The notes under the pieces are model-generated. The model did no database searches and had not been told where the DNA came from. It saw only the letters and a program-made list of their open reading frames with translations. Position numbers and translations under genes: made by a program. A DNA stretch of 64,000 nucleotides from RYN-230 sp963760405 (lineage in GTDB: Bacteria > Actinomycetota > Actinomycetes > Streptosporangiales > Streptosporangiaceae). Every line of letters starts with the position of its first letter. Position 1 is the first letter of the stretch. The stretch lies in assembly GCA_963760405.1 (NCBI GenBank), contig CAVXCV010000004.1, positions 372,001 through 436,000 on the forward strand. The letters are read 5' to 3'. Of the stretch, positions 42,396-50,613 are shown piece after piece.

Positions 42396-42797
42396 ATGCC
42401 TCCGAAGAGCCGTACGGCCACCAAGAAGGTGCGCCGCAAGGAAAGGAAGAACGTAGCTCACGGGCACGCCCACATCAGGAGCACGTTCAATAACACCATC
42501 GTCTCGATCACCGACCCGGTGGGCAACGTCATCTCATGGGCGTCGTCCGGCCAGGTCGGTTTCAAGGGTTCTCGTAAGTCCACGCCGTTCGCCGCCCAGA
42601 TGGCGGCTGAGGCCGCGGCGCGCCGGGCCATGGAGCACGGCATGCGCAAGGTCGACGTTTTCGTGAAGGGCCCTGGCTCCGGGCGGGAAACCGCCATCCG
42701 CTCGCTCCAGGCGACGGGCCTGGAGGTCGGGTCGATCCAGGACGTCACCCCGGTTCCGCATAATGGCTGCCGCCCGCCGAAGCGGCGCCGGGTCTGA
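42396..42797 (+). CDS. rpsK: 30S ribosomal protein S11
   Basis: A 133-residue S11 on the platform. NTIVSITDPVGNVISWASSGQ, and the C-terminal SIQDVTPVPHNGCRPPKRRRV, are the family signature. ATG behind TAGGAAG. Followed by rpsD after 14 bases. Confidence 0.98.
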   Translation: MPPKSRTATKKVRRKERKNVAHGHAHIRSTFNNTIVSITDPVGNVISWASSGQVGFKGSRKSTPFAAQMAAEAAARRAMEHGMRKVDVFVKGPGSGRETAIRSLQATGLEVGSIQDVTPVPHNGCRPPKRRRV

Positions 42798-42811
42798 GGA
42801 GAAGCGAGAAC

Positions 42812-43438
42812 ATGGCTCGATACACGGGCGCGGACTGCAAGCTGTGCCGCCGCGAGAAGATGAAGCTCTTCCTCAAGGGCGCCAAGTGCGATTCGCCCAA
42901 GTGCCCCATTGAGATCCGGCCCTACCCGCCGGGTGAGCACGGCCGGAACCGGCCCAAGGAGAACGAGTACCTGCTGCAGATCCGGGAGAAGCAGAAGGCC
43001 CGCCGGGTCTACGGCATCCTGGAGCGGCAGTTCCACGGCTACTACGTGGAGGCCTCCCGTAAGCGTGGCCTGACCGGCGAGAACCTGCTCCAGATCCTGG
43101 AGAGCCGGCTGGACAACGTGGTCTACCGGGCGGGCTTCGCCAAGAGCCGGGACATGGCCCGCCAGCTGGTCCGGCACGGCCACTTCCTGGTCAACGGCAA
43201 GAAGGTGGACATCCCGTCCTACCGGGTGAGCGAGAACGACATCATCGAGGTCCGGCCGAAGTCGCTGGAGATGACCCCGATGGTGGTGGCCCGCGCCGAG
43301 GCAGGGGAGCGCCAGCCGCCGGCCTGGCTGGAGGTCATCCCGGACCGGATGCGGGTCCTCGTGCACGCCCTGCCGGTCCGGGCCCAGATCGACACCCAGG
43401 TCTCCGAACAGCTCATCGTTGAGTACTACTCGAAGTAA
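42812..43438 (+). CDS. rpsD: 30S ribosomal protein S4
   Basis: A 208-residue S4, primary 16S binder. MARYTGADCKLCRREKMKLFL with cysteines in CKLCRRE and CDSPKCPIE gives the zinc-binding (C+) N-terminus. The S4 RNA-binding domain SRLDNVVYRAGFAKSRDMAR and HGHFLVNGKKVDIPSY are intact. The 201-base gap after it contains three repeated hairpins. Confidence 0.97.
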   Translation: MARYTGADCKLCRREKMKLFLKGAKCDSPKCPIEIRPYPPGEHGRNRPKENEYLLQIREKQKARRVYGILERQFHGYYVEASRKRGLTGENLLQILESRLDNVVYRAGFAKSRDMARQLVRHGHFLVNGKKVDIPSYRVSENDIIEVRPKSLEMTPMVVARAEAGERQPPAWLEVIPDRMRVLVHALPVRAQIDTQVSEQLIVEYYSK

Positions 43439-43446
43439 TCCCGGTT

Positions 43447-43548
43447 GGCCGGCTCGAGGCCGGCCCGCCTGGAGGCCCAGCAAGATCGGCGAGCCGGCTC
43501 GATGCCGGTGAGCCGACGGTGACAGGGTTGGCCGGCTCGACGCCGGCC
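43447..43548 (+). repeat. three TCGAN-loop hairpins between rpsD and rpoA
   Basis: GGCCGGC-TCGAG-GCCGGCC (43447-43465), GCCGGC-TCGAT-GCCGGT (43493-43509) and GGCCGGC-TCGAC-GCCGGCC (43530-43548) are three hairpins with the same stem and a TCGAN five-base loop. Loop centres are 45 and 38 bases apart. The outer two lie in a direct repeat, GGTTGGCCGGCTCGA. They may attenuate or process the transcript between rpsD and rpoA, or be a local repeat expansion. Confidence 0.75.
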
Positions 43549-43639
43549 GATCCTGTGCGCCACAGCCAGCTGGCTGAACGCCGGCTGGCTAAAGTAAAAC
43601 AGGCCGTCATATAGCGGGCGGTCTGGAAAGGGGTACCAA

Positions 43640-44656
43640 ATGCTCATCGCCCAGCGTCCGACTCTGACCGAAGAGCAGGTCAACGACTTCCGGTCGCGGT
43701 TCGTCATCGAGCCGCTGGAGCCTGGCTTCGGTTACACGATCGGGAACTCGGTCCGGCGCACGTTGCTGTCCTCGATTCCCGGTGCCGCCGTCACCAGCAT
43801 CCGGATCGAAGGCGTGCTGCACGAGTTCTCCACGGTCCCCGGGGTCGCCGAGGATGTCACCGACATCATCCTGAACCTCAAGGAGCTCGTGGTCTCCTCC
43901 GAGCAGGACGAGCCCGTGGTCATGTACCTGCGCAAGCAGGGCCCTGGTGAGGTCACCGCCGCGGACATCGCCCCGCCGGCCGGGGTCGAGGTGCACAACC
44001 CCGACCTGCACATCGCCACCCTGAACGGCAAGGGCAAGCTGGAGATGGAGCTCACCGTCGAGCGTGGCCGTGGCTACGTGTCGGCGGCGCAGAACAAGCA
44101 GCCCGGGCAGGAGATCGGCCGGATCCCGATCGACTCGATCTACTCGCCGGTGATGCGGGTCACCTACAAGGTCGAGGCCACCCGGGTGGAGCAGCGGACC
44201 GACTTCGACAAGCTGATCCTGGACGTGGAGACCAAGCCCTCGATGCGCCCGCGGGACGCGGTCGCCAGTGCCGGTAAGACCCTGGTCGAGCTGTTCGGCC
44301 TGGCCCGCGAGCTGAACGTGGAAGCGGAGGGCATCGACATCGGCCCGTCGCCCACGGACGCCGCGCTCGCGGCGGACCTGGCGCTGCCGATCGAGGAGCT
44401 GAACCTCACCGTCCGCTCCTACAACTGCCTAAAGCGCGAGGGCATCCACACCGTGGGCGAGCTCGTCGCCCGCAGCGAGCAGGACCTGCTCGACATCCGT
44501 AACTTCGGCGCCAAGTCGATCGAGGAAGTCAAGCAGAAGCTGACCGATATGGGGCTCGCGCTCAAGGACTCGCCGCCCGGATTCGACCCGGGCAGCGCGG
44601 CCGACAGCTACGGCGCGGACGACGACGACAGCTACGTCGAGACGGAGCAGTACTAA
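43640..44656 (+). CDS. rpoA: DNA-directed RNA polymerase subunit alpha
   Basis: A 338-residue alpha subunit. The N-terminal assembly domain begins MLIAQRPTLTEEQVNDFRSRFVIEPLEPGFG-like sequence and includes TIGNSVRRTLLSSIPGAAV. The C-terminal domain, which contacts UP elements and activators, has LPIEELNLTVRSYNCLKREGI and IRNFGAKSIEEVKQKL. A Tyr/Asp/Glu-rich acidic tail follows. ATG behind GGAAAGGGG. rplQ follows after 75 bases. Confidence 0.98.
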   Translation: MLIAQRPTLTEEQVNDFRSRFVIEPLEPGFGYTIGNSVRRTLLSSIPGAAVTSIRIEGVLHEFSTVPGVAEDVTDIILNLKELVVSSEQDEPVVMYLRKQGPGEVTAADIAPPAGVEVHNPDLHIATLNGKGKLEMELTVERGRGYVSAAQNKQPGQEIGRIPIDSIYSPVMRVTYKVEATRVEQRTDFDKLILDVETKPSMRPRDAVASAGKTLVELFGLARELNVEAEGIDIGPSPTDAALAADLALPIEELNLTVRSYNCLKREGIHTVGELVARSEQDLLDIRNFGAKSIEEVKQKLTDMGLALKDSPPGFDPGSAADSYGADDDDSYVETEQY

Positions 44657-44731
44657 GCACACGGCAGTACCGAACATGTGTGACGGCCAGGGCCGCCCGG
44701 CCCTGGCCGCTTAACCAAGGAGAGCGTTCCG

Positions 44732-45376
44732 ATGCCCACGCCCACCAAGGGCCCGCGGCTGGGTGGTAGTGCGGCCCACCAGCGGCACCTGCTGGCGAAC
44801 CTGGCCACCGCCTTGTTCGAGCACGGCAGGATCACCACGACCGAGGCCAAGGCACGCCGGCTGCGGCCGGTCGCTGAGCGCCTCATCACCTTCGCCAAGC
44901 GCGGCGACCTGCACGCCCGCCGCCAGGTGCTGACCGTGGTCACCGACAAGAGCGTGGTGCACACCCTGTTCACCGAGATCGGGCCCCAGTTCTCCGCCCG
45001 GGACGGTGGCTACACCCGGATCACCAAGATCGGGCCGCGCAAGGGTGACAACGCCCCGCTGGCCGTCATCGAGCTGGTCGCGGAGGAGACCGAGGCCAAG
45101 TCGCGGCGCCGCCGGGCCCGGCGGTCCCAGCCCGCCGCCCGCCCCGCCGCTGCCGCGGCCGCTCAGGCCGACGTCGCGGCCGAGGCCGATGACAGCGCTG
45201 AGGTAGCGGACGCGGCGGTCGTGGACGCCACGGCGGCCGCGGACACCGACGCCGTGACCGAGGACGAGGCTGCGGCTGAGGATGAGGCCGTTGCTGAGGA
45301 GGAGGACGCTGACGGGGACGAGGCCGCTGACGCCGAGGCCGCGGACGAGGCCACGGCCAAGCCGGCTGATAGTTAG
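44732..45376 (+). CDS. rplQ: 50S ribosomal protein L17
   Basis: L17 core in the first 120 residues: MPTPTKGPRLGGSAAHQRHL, ITTTEAKARRLRPVAERLIT and a TRITKIGPRKGDNAPLAVIEL stretch. The total of 214 residues is long; from about residue 135 the protein is an acidic Ala/Glu/Asp tail of low complexity. Similar but usually shorter tails occur in other actinobacteria. ATG behind AAGGAGAG. truA starts 14 bases after the stop. Confidence 0.97.
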   Translation: MPTPTKGPRLGGSAAHQRHLLANLATALFEHGRITTTEAKARRLRPVAERLITFAKRGDLHARRQVLTVVTDKSVVHTLFTEIGPQFSARDGGYTRITKIGPRKGDNAPLAVIELVAEETEAKSRRRRARRSQPAARPAAAAAAQADVAAEADDSAEVADAAVVDATAAADTDAVTEDEAAAEDEAVAEEEDADGDEAADAEAADEATAKPADS

Positions 45377-45390
45377 CCCCCGCCTGGCTG

Positions 45391-46257
45391 GTGAACGCTG
45401 ATCCGGCAGGCCCGGGCGGGTTCTGCCGGCTGCGGCTCGACCTGCGCTACGACGGCACCGCGTTCGCGGGCTGGGCCCGCCAGCCCGGCCAGCGGACCGT
45501 GGCCCAGGTCGTCGAAGACGCGCTCGGCCGGGTCCTGCGGGCCCGCGAGCCGGTCCGGCTGACCGTCGCAGGCCGGACCGACGCCGGGGTGCATGCCCGC
45601 GGCCAGGCCGCGCACGCTGACGTGCCCGCGGAGCTGTGGGCGGCGGCCGCACCCAGCGCCCTGCGCCGGCTGTCCGTGCTGCTGCCCACGGATGTGCGGG
45701 TGCACCGGATCGAGCCCGCCCCGGCCGGGTTCGACGCCCGTTTTTCCGCCCTGTGCCGCCGCTACTCCTACCGGGTCTGCGATGACCCAGCCGAGGCGGA
45801 TCCGCTCGGCCGGCATGACACACTCTGGTACCGCCGCCCGCTCGACGTCGGGGCCATGAACGAAGCCGCTGCCGGGCTGCTCGGCGAGCACGACTTCGCG
45901 GCGTTCTGCCGCCGCCGCGAGGGCGCCAGCACGGTCCGCGCCCTGCTCAGCCTGACCTGGGTGCGGCCGGAACCGGCGCTGGTGGTCGGCACCGTCGTCG
46001 CGGACGCGTTCTGCCACTCGATGGTCCGGGCGCTGACCGGCGCCCTGCTCAAGGTCGGTGACGGCAGCCGCCCGCCCGCCTGGCCGGCCCTGGTGCTCAC
46101 CGCCCGGGTCCGCGATCCCGCCGTCCCGGTAGTCCCGCCGCACGGGCTCTGCCTGGAGGAAGTCCGGTACCCGCCTGCCGCCGAGCTGGCGGCCCGGGCC
46201 CGGGAAACCCGCCGCCTGCGGACCGTGGCGGAGCCGCCCGCACCGGAAACGGCCTAG
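45391..46257 (+). CDS. truA: tRNA pseudouridine synthase A
   Basis: Isomerises uridines 38-40 of the tRNA anticodon arm. 288 residues. The catalytic aspartate lies in AGRTDAGVHARGQ; also visible are RLDLRYDGTAFAGWARQPG near the start and FRRRYSY-like CRRYSYRV. The GTG start gives MNADPAGPGGFCRL; no strong Shine-Dalgarno is seen, so coupling to rplQ is likely. It converges on the next gene with 16 bases between stops. Confidence 0.94.
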   Translation: MNADPAGPGGFCRLRLDLRYDGTAFAGWARQPGQRTVAQVVEDALGRVLRAREPVRLTVAGRTDAGVHARGQAAHADVPAELWAAAAPSALRRLSVLLPTDVRVHRIEPAPAGFDARFSALCRRYSYRVCDDPAEADPLGRHDTLWYRRPLDVGAMNEAAAGLLGEHDFAAFCRRREGASTVRALLSLTWVRPEPALVVGTVVADAFCHSMVRALTGALLKVGDGSRPPAWPALVLTARVRDPAVPVVPPHGLCLEEVRYPPAAELAARARETRRLRTVAEPPAPETA

Positions 46258-46273
46258 CGGGACCCCTTTGCCT

Positions 46274-49096
46274 TTAGCCCGTGCCAGGCGTCTGCGGCTT
46301 GCCGAACACCATGCGGCTGGTCAGGCTGATGTTCGCGGTGTCGTCCACCAGCTGGCGGGAGAACGCGTCCAGCTGTTTCTGGCCCGCCGCGGACGGCGCG
46401 GCCAGATTCGTGAACTCGGCCCAGGTCAGAATCAGGTAGTGGCCGCGATACTGCGCTTCCTCCAGCCCGGTGCCCTGGGCCAGCTTGCTCGTCGGCCCGT
46501 TCGGGCCTGGCAGCTGCTTGATGAAGTCTGCCGCCCCGGCCGCCTTCCCGGCCTCCTGGGCCGCGGCCACGGTGTTCAGGTTGAGCACCCCGATCGTGCC
46601 CATTATCTTCTGCCCGGAGGACAGGTAGCTGGCCCGCATCACCTGGGTGCACCCGGCCTTGCGCAGCGCGGCCTGCAACTGGGCCCCGATCACCATGGCC
46701 GCGCAGTTGGCGCCGCTGCCCTGGTCCACCGTGCGGGTGGCGGCCGCGGTCCCGGTGCCGTACGAGGCGGGGAACAGCTCGGTCAGGGTCAGCGGGGCCG
46801 GGTCGTCCGCCTGGCTGGCGATATGCCGCCAGGTCCCCAGCGACGCCGAGGGACTGGCCGACGCGGTGGGTTTCGGCGCGGGCGACGGTGAGCCCGACGC
46901 GCTCGGCTGCCCCGTGGCGAAGTGCTGGTAGGCCACGGCGACCAGCACCACCACCGCGATCAGCATGACTACTGGCATCAGCCAGATCCGGGCCCGTCGG
47001 CCGGGGCCACGGCGGCCAGGCCCGCGCGGCGGGCGGCCACCGCCCGCGGACCGCGATGCTCGCGACCCGCCCGCTCCTGCGGGAGCCCGGCCCGGGCCGT
47101 CGGCCGGGGACCACAGCTCGTCGTGGTCGTTGTCCGCGGCGGGCGCGGAGATCGCCGTCGGCTCGTCGTCGGTGAGGTCGGCCGCTGCCCCCTCCAGCGC
47201 CGCCCGGCGGGCTTGCCGGGCCGCCAGCCGCCCGCCTGGCCGCGCGGGCGGCCCGGCGTACCCAGGTGCGTCGGCCGGGTGGCGCGGGTCGTCCTGCGGC
47301 CCGGGGTAGCCCCGCGGGCCTGCATCCTGCTGACCGGCAAACCCTGGATCGCCAGGGAAGCTCTCCTGGCCGGGGTATTCCGGCTCGGACGGCCCCCGCC
47401 TCGGCCCGGGCACCGGGTCAGCCCAGTCCGCTCCCGGCCCGGCCCGGCCCGGGGCCGCCCCGACCGCGGGCCGGGCCGGGCCGGTGGCACTGGCCGGGGT
47501 CCACTCGCCGGACAGCATGGCGTCGTCCAGCACCTGCCAGGTCTGGGTGGCGGTGGCATCAGCCGCCGGGTCGCTCACCGCCAGCAGCGGGTACTCCGGT
47601 TCCGCTGACTCGCCCGGCGCTGGCCCGGGCAGGGCCCGGCCGGCCGCTCCGGCCGCCCGCAGCGACGGCGCGTTCCACGGCGAGAACTGGCCCGGCGGGT
47701 AGACCGGGTCCGGTGCTCCTGGCGCCGGCGGGTAGCCGCGTACCGGGCCACGACCGCCGGGGCCCGCGGTGCGGAATGCTCCGGCCCGCCAGAGGGACCC
47801 ACCCGCGGCAGCCTGGCTGTCCGCGGGCTGGCCCGCGTCCGGGGCGCCCTGGATCTCATAGCCCGGTTGACGGGCCGGCCGCCGCCAGGCATTCTCCCGG
47901 GACGACGGGGCCGCACCGGGGTCTGGCGGCTGGGCTGCGCGCGCACCACCCCGGCCCGGGCCATGCCGGCCCCCGCGGTCCCGCCCGCGTCTCGTCTCCG
48001 GCCCGCGCCCCGCCTCCGCCGGGTGGCCCGGGTCGGCTCCGTGGCTCGGGTCGGCTCCGTGGCTCGGGTCGGCTCCGTGGCCCGGGTCGGGTCCGTGGCC
48101 CGGGTCGGGTCCGTGGCCCGGGTCGGGTCCGTGGCCCGGGTCGGGTCCCCGGCTCAGGTAGTCCTGGGGCGGCGCGGCCGGCCCGGCTGGCGCGGTCGGC
48201 GTCGCTGGGTCGGTATACCGCGACTGCCCGGCCGTCGTGGCGCTGGGCGGGGGGGCAGGGGAAAAACCGTGCCCGCCGTTCCGTTCGGCCGCGCCCGGTC
48301 GGCCCGGTGCGCTGTATGGGTCGGTTCCGTCGTACGGACCCGGTGCGCTGTACGGGCCGGTTCCGCCGTCCGGGGCGGACGGGCCGGCGTCGCCGCGGCC
48401 CGCCTCCTGGTGCGGGCCTGTCGCCCAGCTGGGGGCGGCGCTGCTGGCCGGCGGCTGCGCATGGCGGGATGCCCGGCCCGGGCGTGGCTCGCCAGGGTAC
48501 CCAGGATTCTGCTGGCCCGGCGAGATGGTGGCGTACCCGCCCGATTCCGGGTGACCGGCCGCGCTGTAACCAGGCTCGCTGTAACCAGGCTCGCTGTAAC
48601 CAGGCTCGCTGTAACCAGGCTCGCTGTAACCAGGATCCCGGTGCCGCCGCCCGTGGCGGCCGCTGGCCTCGGGATACCCCGCCGGGCCCTGGCCGGCCTC
48701 CTGGCCGTAGCCGGACGGGCTGGCGGGCTGGCTGTACCCGGCCGTGTCCCCGGGCTGGCCATAGTGGGACGGGCTGGCAGGCTGGCCGTATCCGGCCGTG
48801 TCCCGGGGCTGGCCGTATCCGGCCGGGTACGCAGGCCAGCCGTAACCGCCTGTGGCCGCAGCATGCCCTGACCCAGCGGGCCCGGCGCCGGCGGGTCCGG
48901 CTCCGCTAGCCGGCCCGGCCTGGGGCGAGCCCGCAGTTCCCTGCCCGGCCCCCCGCCCAGTACCTCCCGGCCCTGGCCCGGCCTGCCCACGCGTGGGCAG
49001 GTCATCGTCGTAGCCCGAGGGTGGGGCGTGCCGCGGCGCAGCGTCCGGGCGGTCGTCCGGCGGTGGGCCGGCCCTGTCATCACCCGGATAGCCCAT
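46274..49096 (-). CDS. large Gly/Pro-rich single-pass membrane protein with an extracytoplasmic domain
   Basis: A 940-residue protein of unknown function. Residues 1 to about 700 are low-complexity and rich in Gly, Pro, Ser, Tyr, Asp and His, with tandem motifs such as GYSEP and HGPDPG, probably disordered and cytoplasmic. A basic stretch leads to one membrane helix (about residues 703-725, WLMPVVMLIAVVVLVAVAY). The C-terminal 215 residues look folded and extracytoplasmic, with a cysteine pair (GANCAAMVIG and KAGCTQVM). A long in-frame extension upstream is rejected: MGYPGDD at 49096 is the first plausible start. A short hairpin (GAGCG-ATTA-CGCTC) between CAGGAG and the ATG may bring the ribosome site closer. 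Architecture parallels the gene at 59915. Confidence 0.75.
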   Translation of the reverse strand: MGYPGDDRAGPPPDDRPDAAPRHAPPSGYDDDLPTRGQAGPGPGGTGRGAGQGTAGSPQAGPASGAGPAGAGPAGSGHAAATGGYGWPAYPAGYGQPRDTAGYGQPASPSHYGQPGDTAGYSQPASPSGYGQEAGQGPAGYPEASGRHGRRHRDPGYSEPGYSEPGYSEPGYSEPGYSAAGHPESGGYATISPGQQNPGYPGEPRPGRASRHAQPPASSAAPSWATGPHQEAGRGDAGPSAPDGGTGPYSAPGPYDGTDPYSAPGRPGAAERNGGHGFSPAPPPSATTAGQSRYTDPATPTAPAGPAAPPQDYLSRGPDPGHGPDPGHGPDPGHGPDPGHGADPSHGADPSHGADPGHPAEAGRGPETRRGRDRGGRHGPGRGGARAAQPPDPGAAPSSRENAWRRPARQPGYEIQGAPDAGQPADSQAAAGGSLWRAGAFRTAGPGGRGPVRGYPPAPGAPDPVYPPGQFSPWNAPSLRAAGAAGRALPGPAPGESAEPEYPLLAVSDPAADATATQTWQVLDDAMLSGEWTPASATGPARPAVGAAPGRAGPGADWADPVPGPRRGPSEPEYPGQESFPGDPGFAGQQDAGPRGYPGPQDDPRHPADAPGYAGPPARPGGRLAARQARRAALEGAAADLTDDEPTAISAPAADNDHDELWSPADGPGRAPAGAGGSRASRSAGGGRPPRGPGRRGPGRRARIWLMPVVMLIAVVVLVAVAYQHFATGQPSASGSPSPAPKPTASASPSASLGTWRHIASQADDPAPLTLTELFPASYGTGTAAATRTVDQGSGANCAAMVIGAQLQAALRKAGCTQVMRASYLSSGQKIMGTIGVLNLNTVAAAQEAGKAAGAADFIKQLPGPNGPTSKLAQGTGLEEAQYRGHYLILTWAEFTNLAAPSAAGQKQLDAFSRQLVDDTANISLTSRMVFGKPQTPGTG
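48023..48148 (-). repeat. seven 18-bp tandem repeats in the membrane-protein gene
   Basis: On the plus strand the unit GTGGCTCGGGTCGGCTCC and variants recur every 18 bases from 48023. On the coding strand they specify HGxDPG/S repeats. Near-identity suggests recent expansion. Confidence 0.85.
48563..48637 (-). repeat. five 15-bp tandem repeats in the membrane-protein gene
   Basis: GCTGTAACCAGGCTC occurs at 48563, 48578, 48593 and 48608, with a variant at 48623. On the coding strand it encodes GYSEP units. Copies are almost identical at DNA level. Confidence 0.9.
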
Positions 49097-49429
49097 GCTG
49101 CGAGCGTAATCGCTCCTGACGATTATCCTAGACCGGACCGGCATTTTGCCCGCTCCGCAGCCACTTTGCGGTGTCCTGGCGGCCCGGGAGCGGCCTGGAA
49201 CCGGCCTGGAACGGGTCCCGGGACGGCTGTCGGCGGTGTGGTTCCCGTTCACTTTGACCGTGGGTGGCCCGGCCGGTATCCTTCTTGGGCGTCCATGTGT
49301 GTCCGCATGCCCGCGGTGCCCGCTTAAGCGGGGCTGGTTACGCGGCGGCGGATGCGGCGGACTCCTTGCCCGGAGGGTTGCCCCGGGCACGGAGCCAAGA
49401 TCAGGTCCACCAGACAAAGGCTTACTACC
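49097..49429. other. divergent intergenic region before rplM (no gene)
   Basis: These 333 bases separate the minus-strand membrane-protein gene from rplM. They hold the rplM promoter (49254-49282) and, on the minus strand, a TAGGATAAT -10-like stretch near 49121-49129. No coding sequence is supported. Confidence 0.65.
49254..49282 (+). promoter_or_regulatory. predicted rplM-rpsI promoter
   Basis: TTGACC and TATCCT are separated by 17 bases. The predicted start near 49289 leaves a leader of about 140 bases before rplM. Confidence 0.7.
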
Positions 49430-49903
49430 GTGCGCACATTCAGCCCTAAGGCCGCCGACATCGAGCAGAAGTGGCACGTCATAGACGCGTCCGATGTCGT
49501 CCTTGGCCGCCTGGCCAGCCATGCGGCCGTGCTGCTGCGCGGCAAGCACAAGCCGATCTTCGCGCCGCACGTGGACACCGGCGATTTCGTTATCGTGATC
49601 AACGCCAGCAAGGTCGCGCTGAGCGGCCGCAAGCTGGAGCAGAAGATGGCCTACCGGCACTCCGGCTACCCGGGCGGACTGCGCTCGGTGGCCTATGGCG
49701 ACCTGATGGAGCGGCACCCGGAGCGGGTGATCGAGAAGGCCGTCCGCGGCATGCTCCCGAAGAACTCACTTGGCCGCAGCATGCTGCGCAAGCTCAAGGT
49801 GTACGCCGGACCGGACCACCCGCACCAGGCCCAGCAGCCGGTGCCGTTCGAGATCAAGCAGGTCGCCCAGGTGGCGCCGCCTGCCGCGGCAGGCAGCCGC
49901 TGA
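49430..49903 (+). CDS. rplM: 50S ribosomal protein L13
   Basis: A 157-residue L13. The GTG start gives MRTFSPKAADIEQKWHVIDA; an upstream in-frame extension is not conserved. Landmarks: DVVLGRLASHAAVLLRGKHK, YRHSGYPGG and MLPKNSLGRSMLRKLKVY. The ribosome-binding site is weak (ACAAAGG). Paired with rpsI, 66 bases downstream. Confidence 0.97.
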   Translation: MRTFSPKAADIEQKWHVIDASDVVLGRLASHAAVLLRGKHKPIFAPHVDTGDFVIVINASKVALSGRKLEQKMAYRHSGYPGGLRSVAYGDLMERHPERVIEKAVRGMLPKNSLGRSMLRKLKVYAGPDHPHQAQQPVPFEIKQVAQVAPPAAAGSR

Positions 49904-49969
49904 GGCAGGGTCAGGCGCCCCAGCCGAGGCGCACTGTGAGAACCGATGAGGAAGTACGAGGAAGAAACC

Positions 49970-50500
49970 GTGGCCGAGTCCACTGGCACGCAGGTGCTCG
50001 CTGAGGGCGCTGGCGTGGATACGGCGGAAGACGCCGAAGAGCACGTGTCGGAGTACACCACCGAGACCGCTGCGGACGCTGGCGAGCGCCAGGCCACCCG
50101 GCGGCCGGTGGTCACCGGCAGTGCGCTCGGCACCGGGCGCCGCAAGGAAGCCATCGCCCGGGTTCGCATCCTGCCGGGGTCGGGGCAGTGGCGGATCAAT
50201 GACCGGTCGCTGGAGGAGTTCTTCCCGAACAAGGTCCACCAGCAGCTGATCAGCGAGCCGTTCGTGAGCCTGGGCGCGGAGAACCAATTCGACGTCATCG
50301 CCCGGATCACTGGCGGCGGTGTGACCGGGCAGGCCGGTGCGTTGCGGCTGGGCATTGCCCGGGCGCTGACCCTGGTTGACCCGGAGAACCGGCCTGCCCT
50401 GAAACGGGCTGGCTTCCTGACCCGGGACGCCCGGGTCAAGGAGCGCAAGAAGTACGGGCTCAAGAAGGCCCGCAAGGCGCCTCAGTACTCCAAGCGCTAA
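49970..50500 (+). CDS. rpsI: 30S ribosomal protein S9
   Basis: A 176-residue S9. I prefer the GTG at 49970 (MAESTGTQVLAEG) because GAGGAAG lies five bases upstream; the ATG at 49946 is an alternative. About 50 acidic residues precede the conserved core TGRRKEAIARVRILPGSG and GGGVTGQAGALRLGIARAL. The C-terminal KKARKAPQYSKR, which touches the P-site tRNA, is intact. Confidence 0.96.
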   Translation: MAESTGTQVLAEGAGVDTAEDAEEHVSEYTTETAADAGERQATRRPVVTGSALGTGRRKEAIARVRILPGSGQWRINDRSLEEFFPNKVHQQLISEPFVSLGAENQFDVIARITGGGVTGQAGALRLGIARALTLVDPENRPALKRAGFLTRDARVKERKKYGLKKARKAPQYSKR

Positions 50501-50613
50501 AGCCCTCCCGACCGCGTCCAGTCCAAGCGCGACCCGCGGGCCGGCGTTTGCGGCGACCCCGGATGACGTCTGCTTGGCATTCTTCAACGACAGATCACCG
50601 GGGGAGCTGGGTC

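Noticed and set aside
48023..48148. CRISPR-like array
   Set aside because: Direct tandem repeats without unique spacers, in frame within a protein-coding gene.
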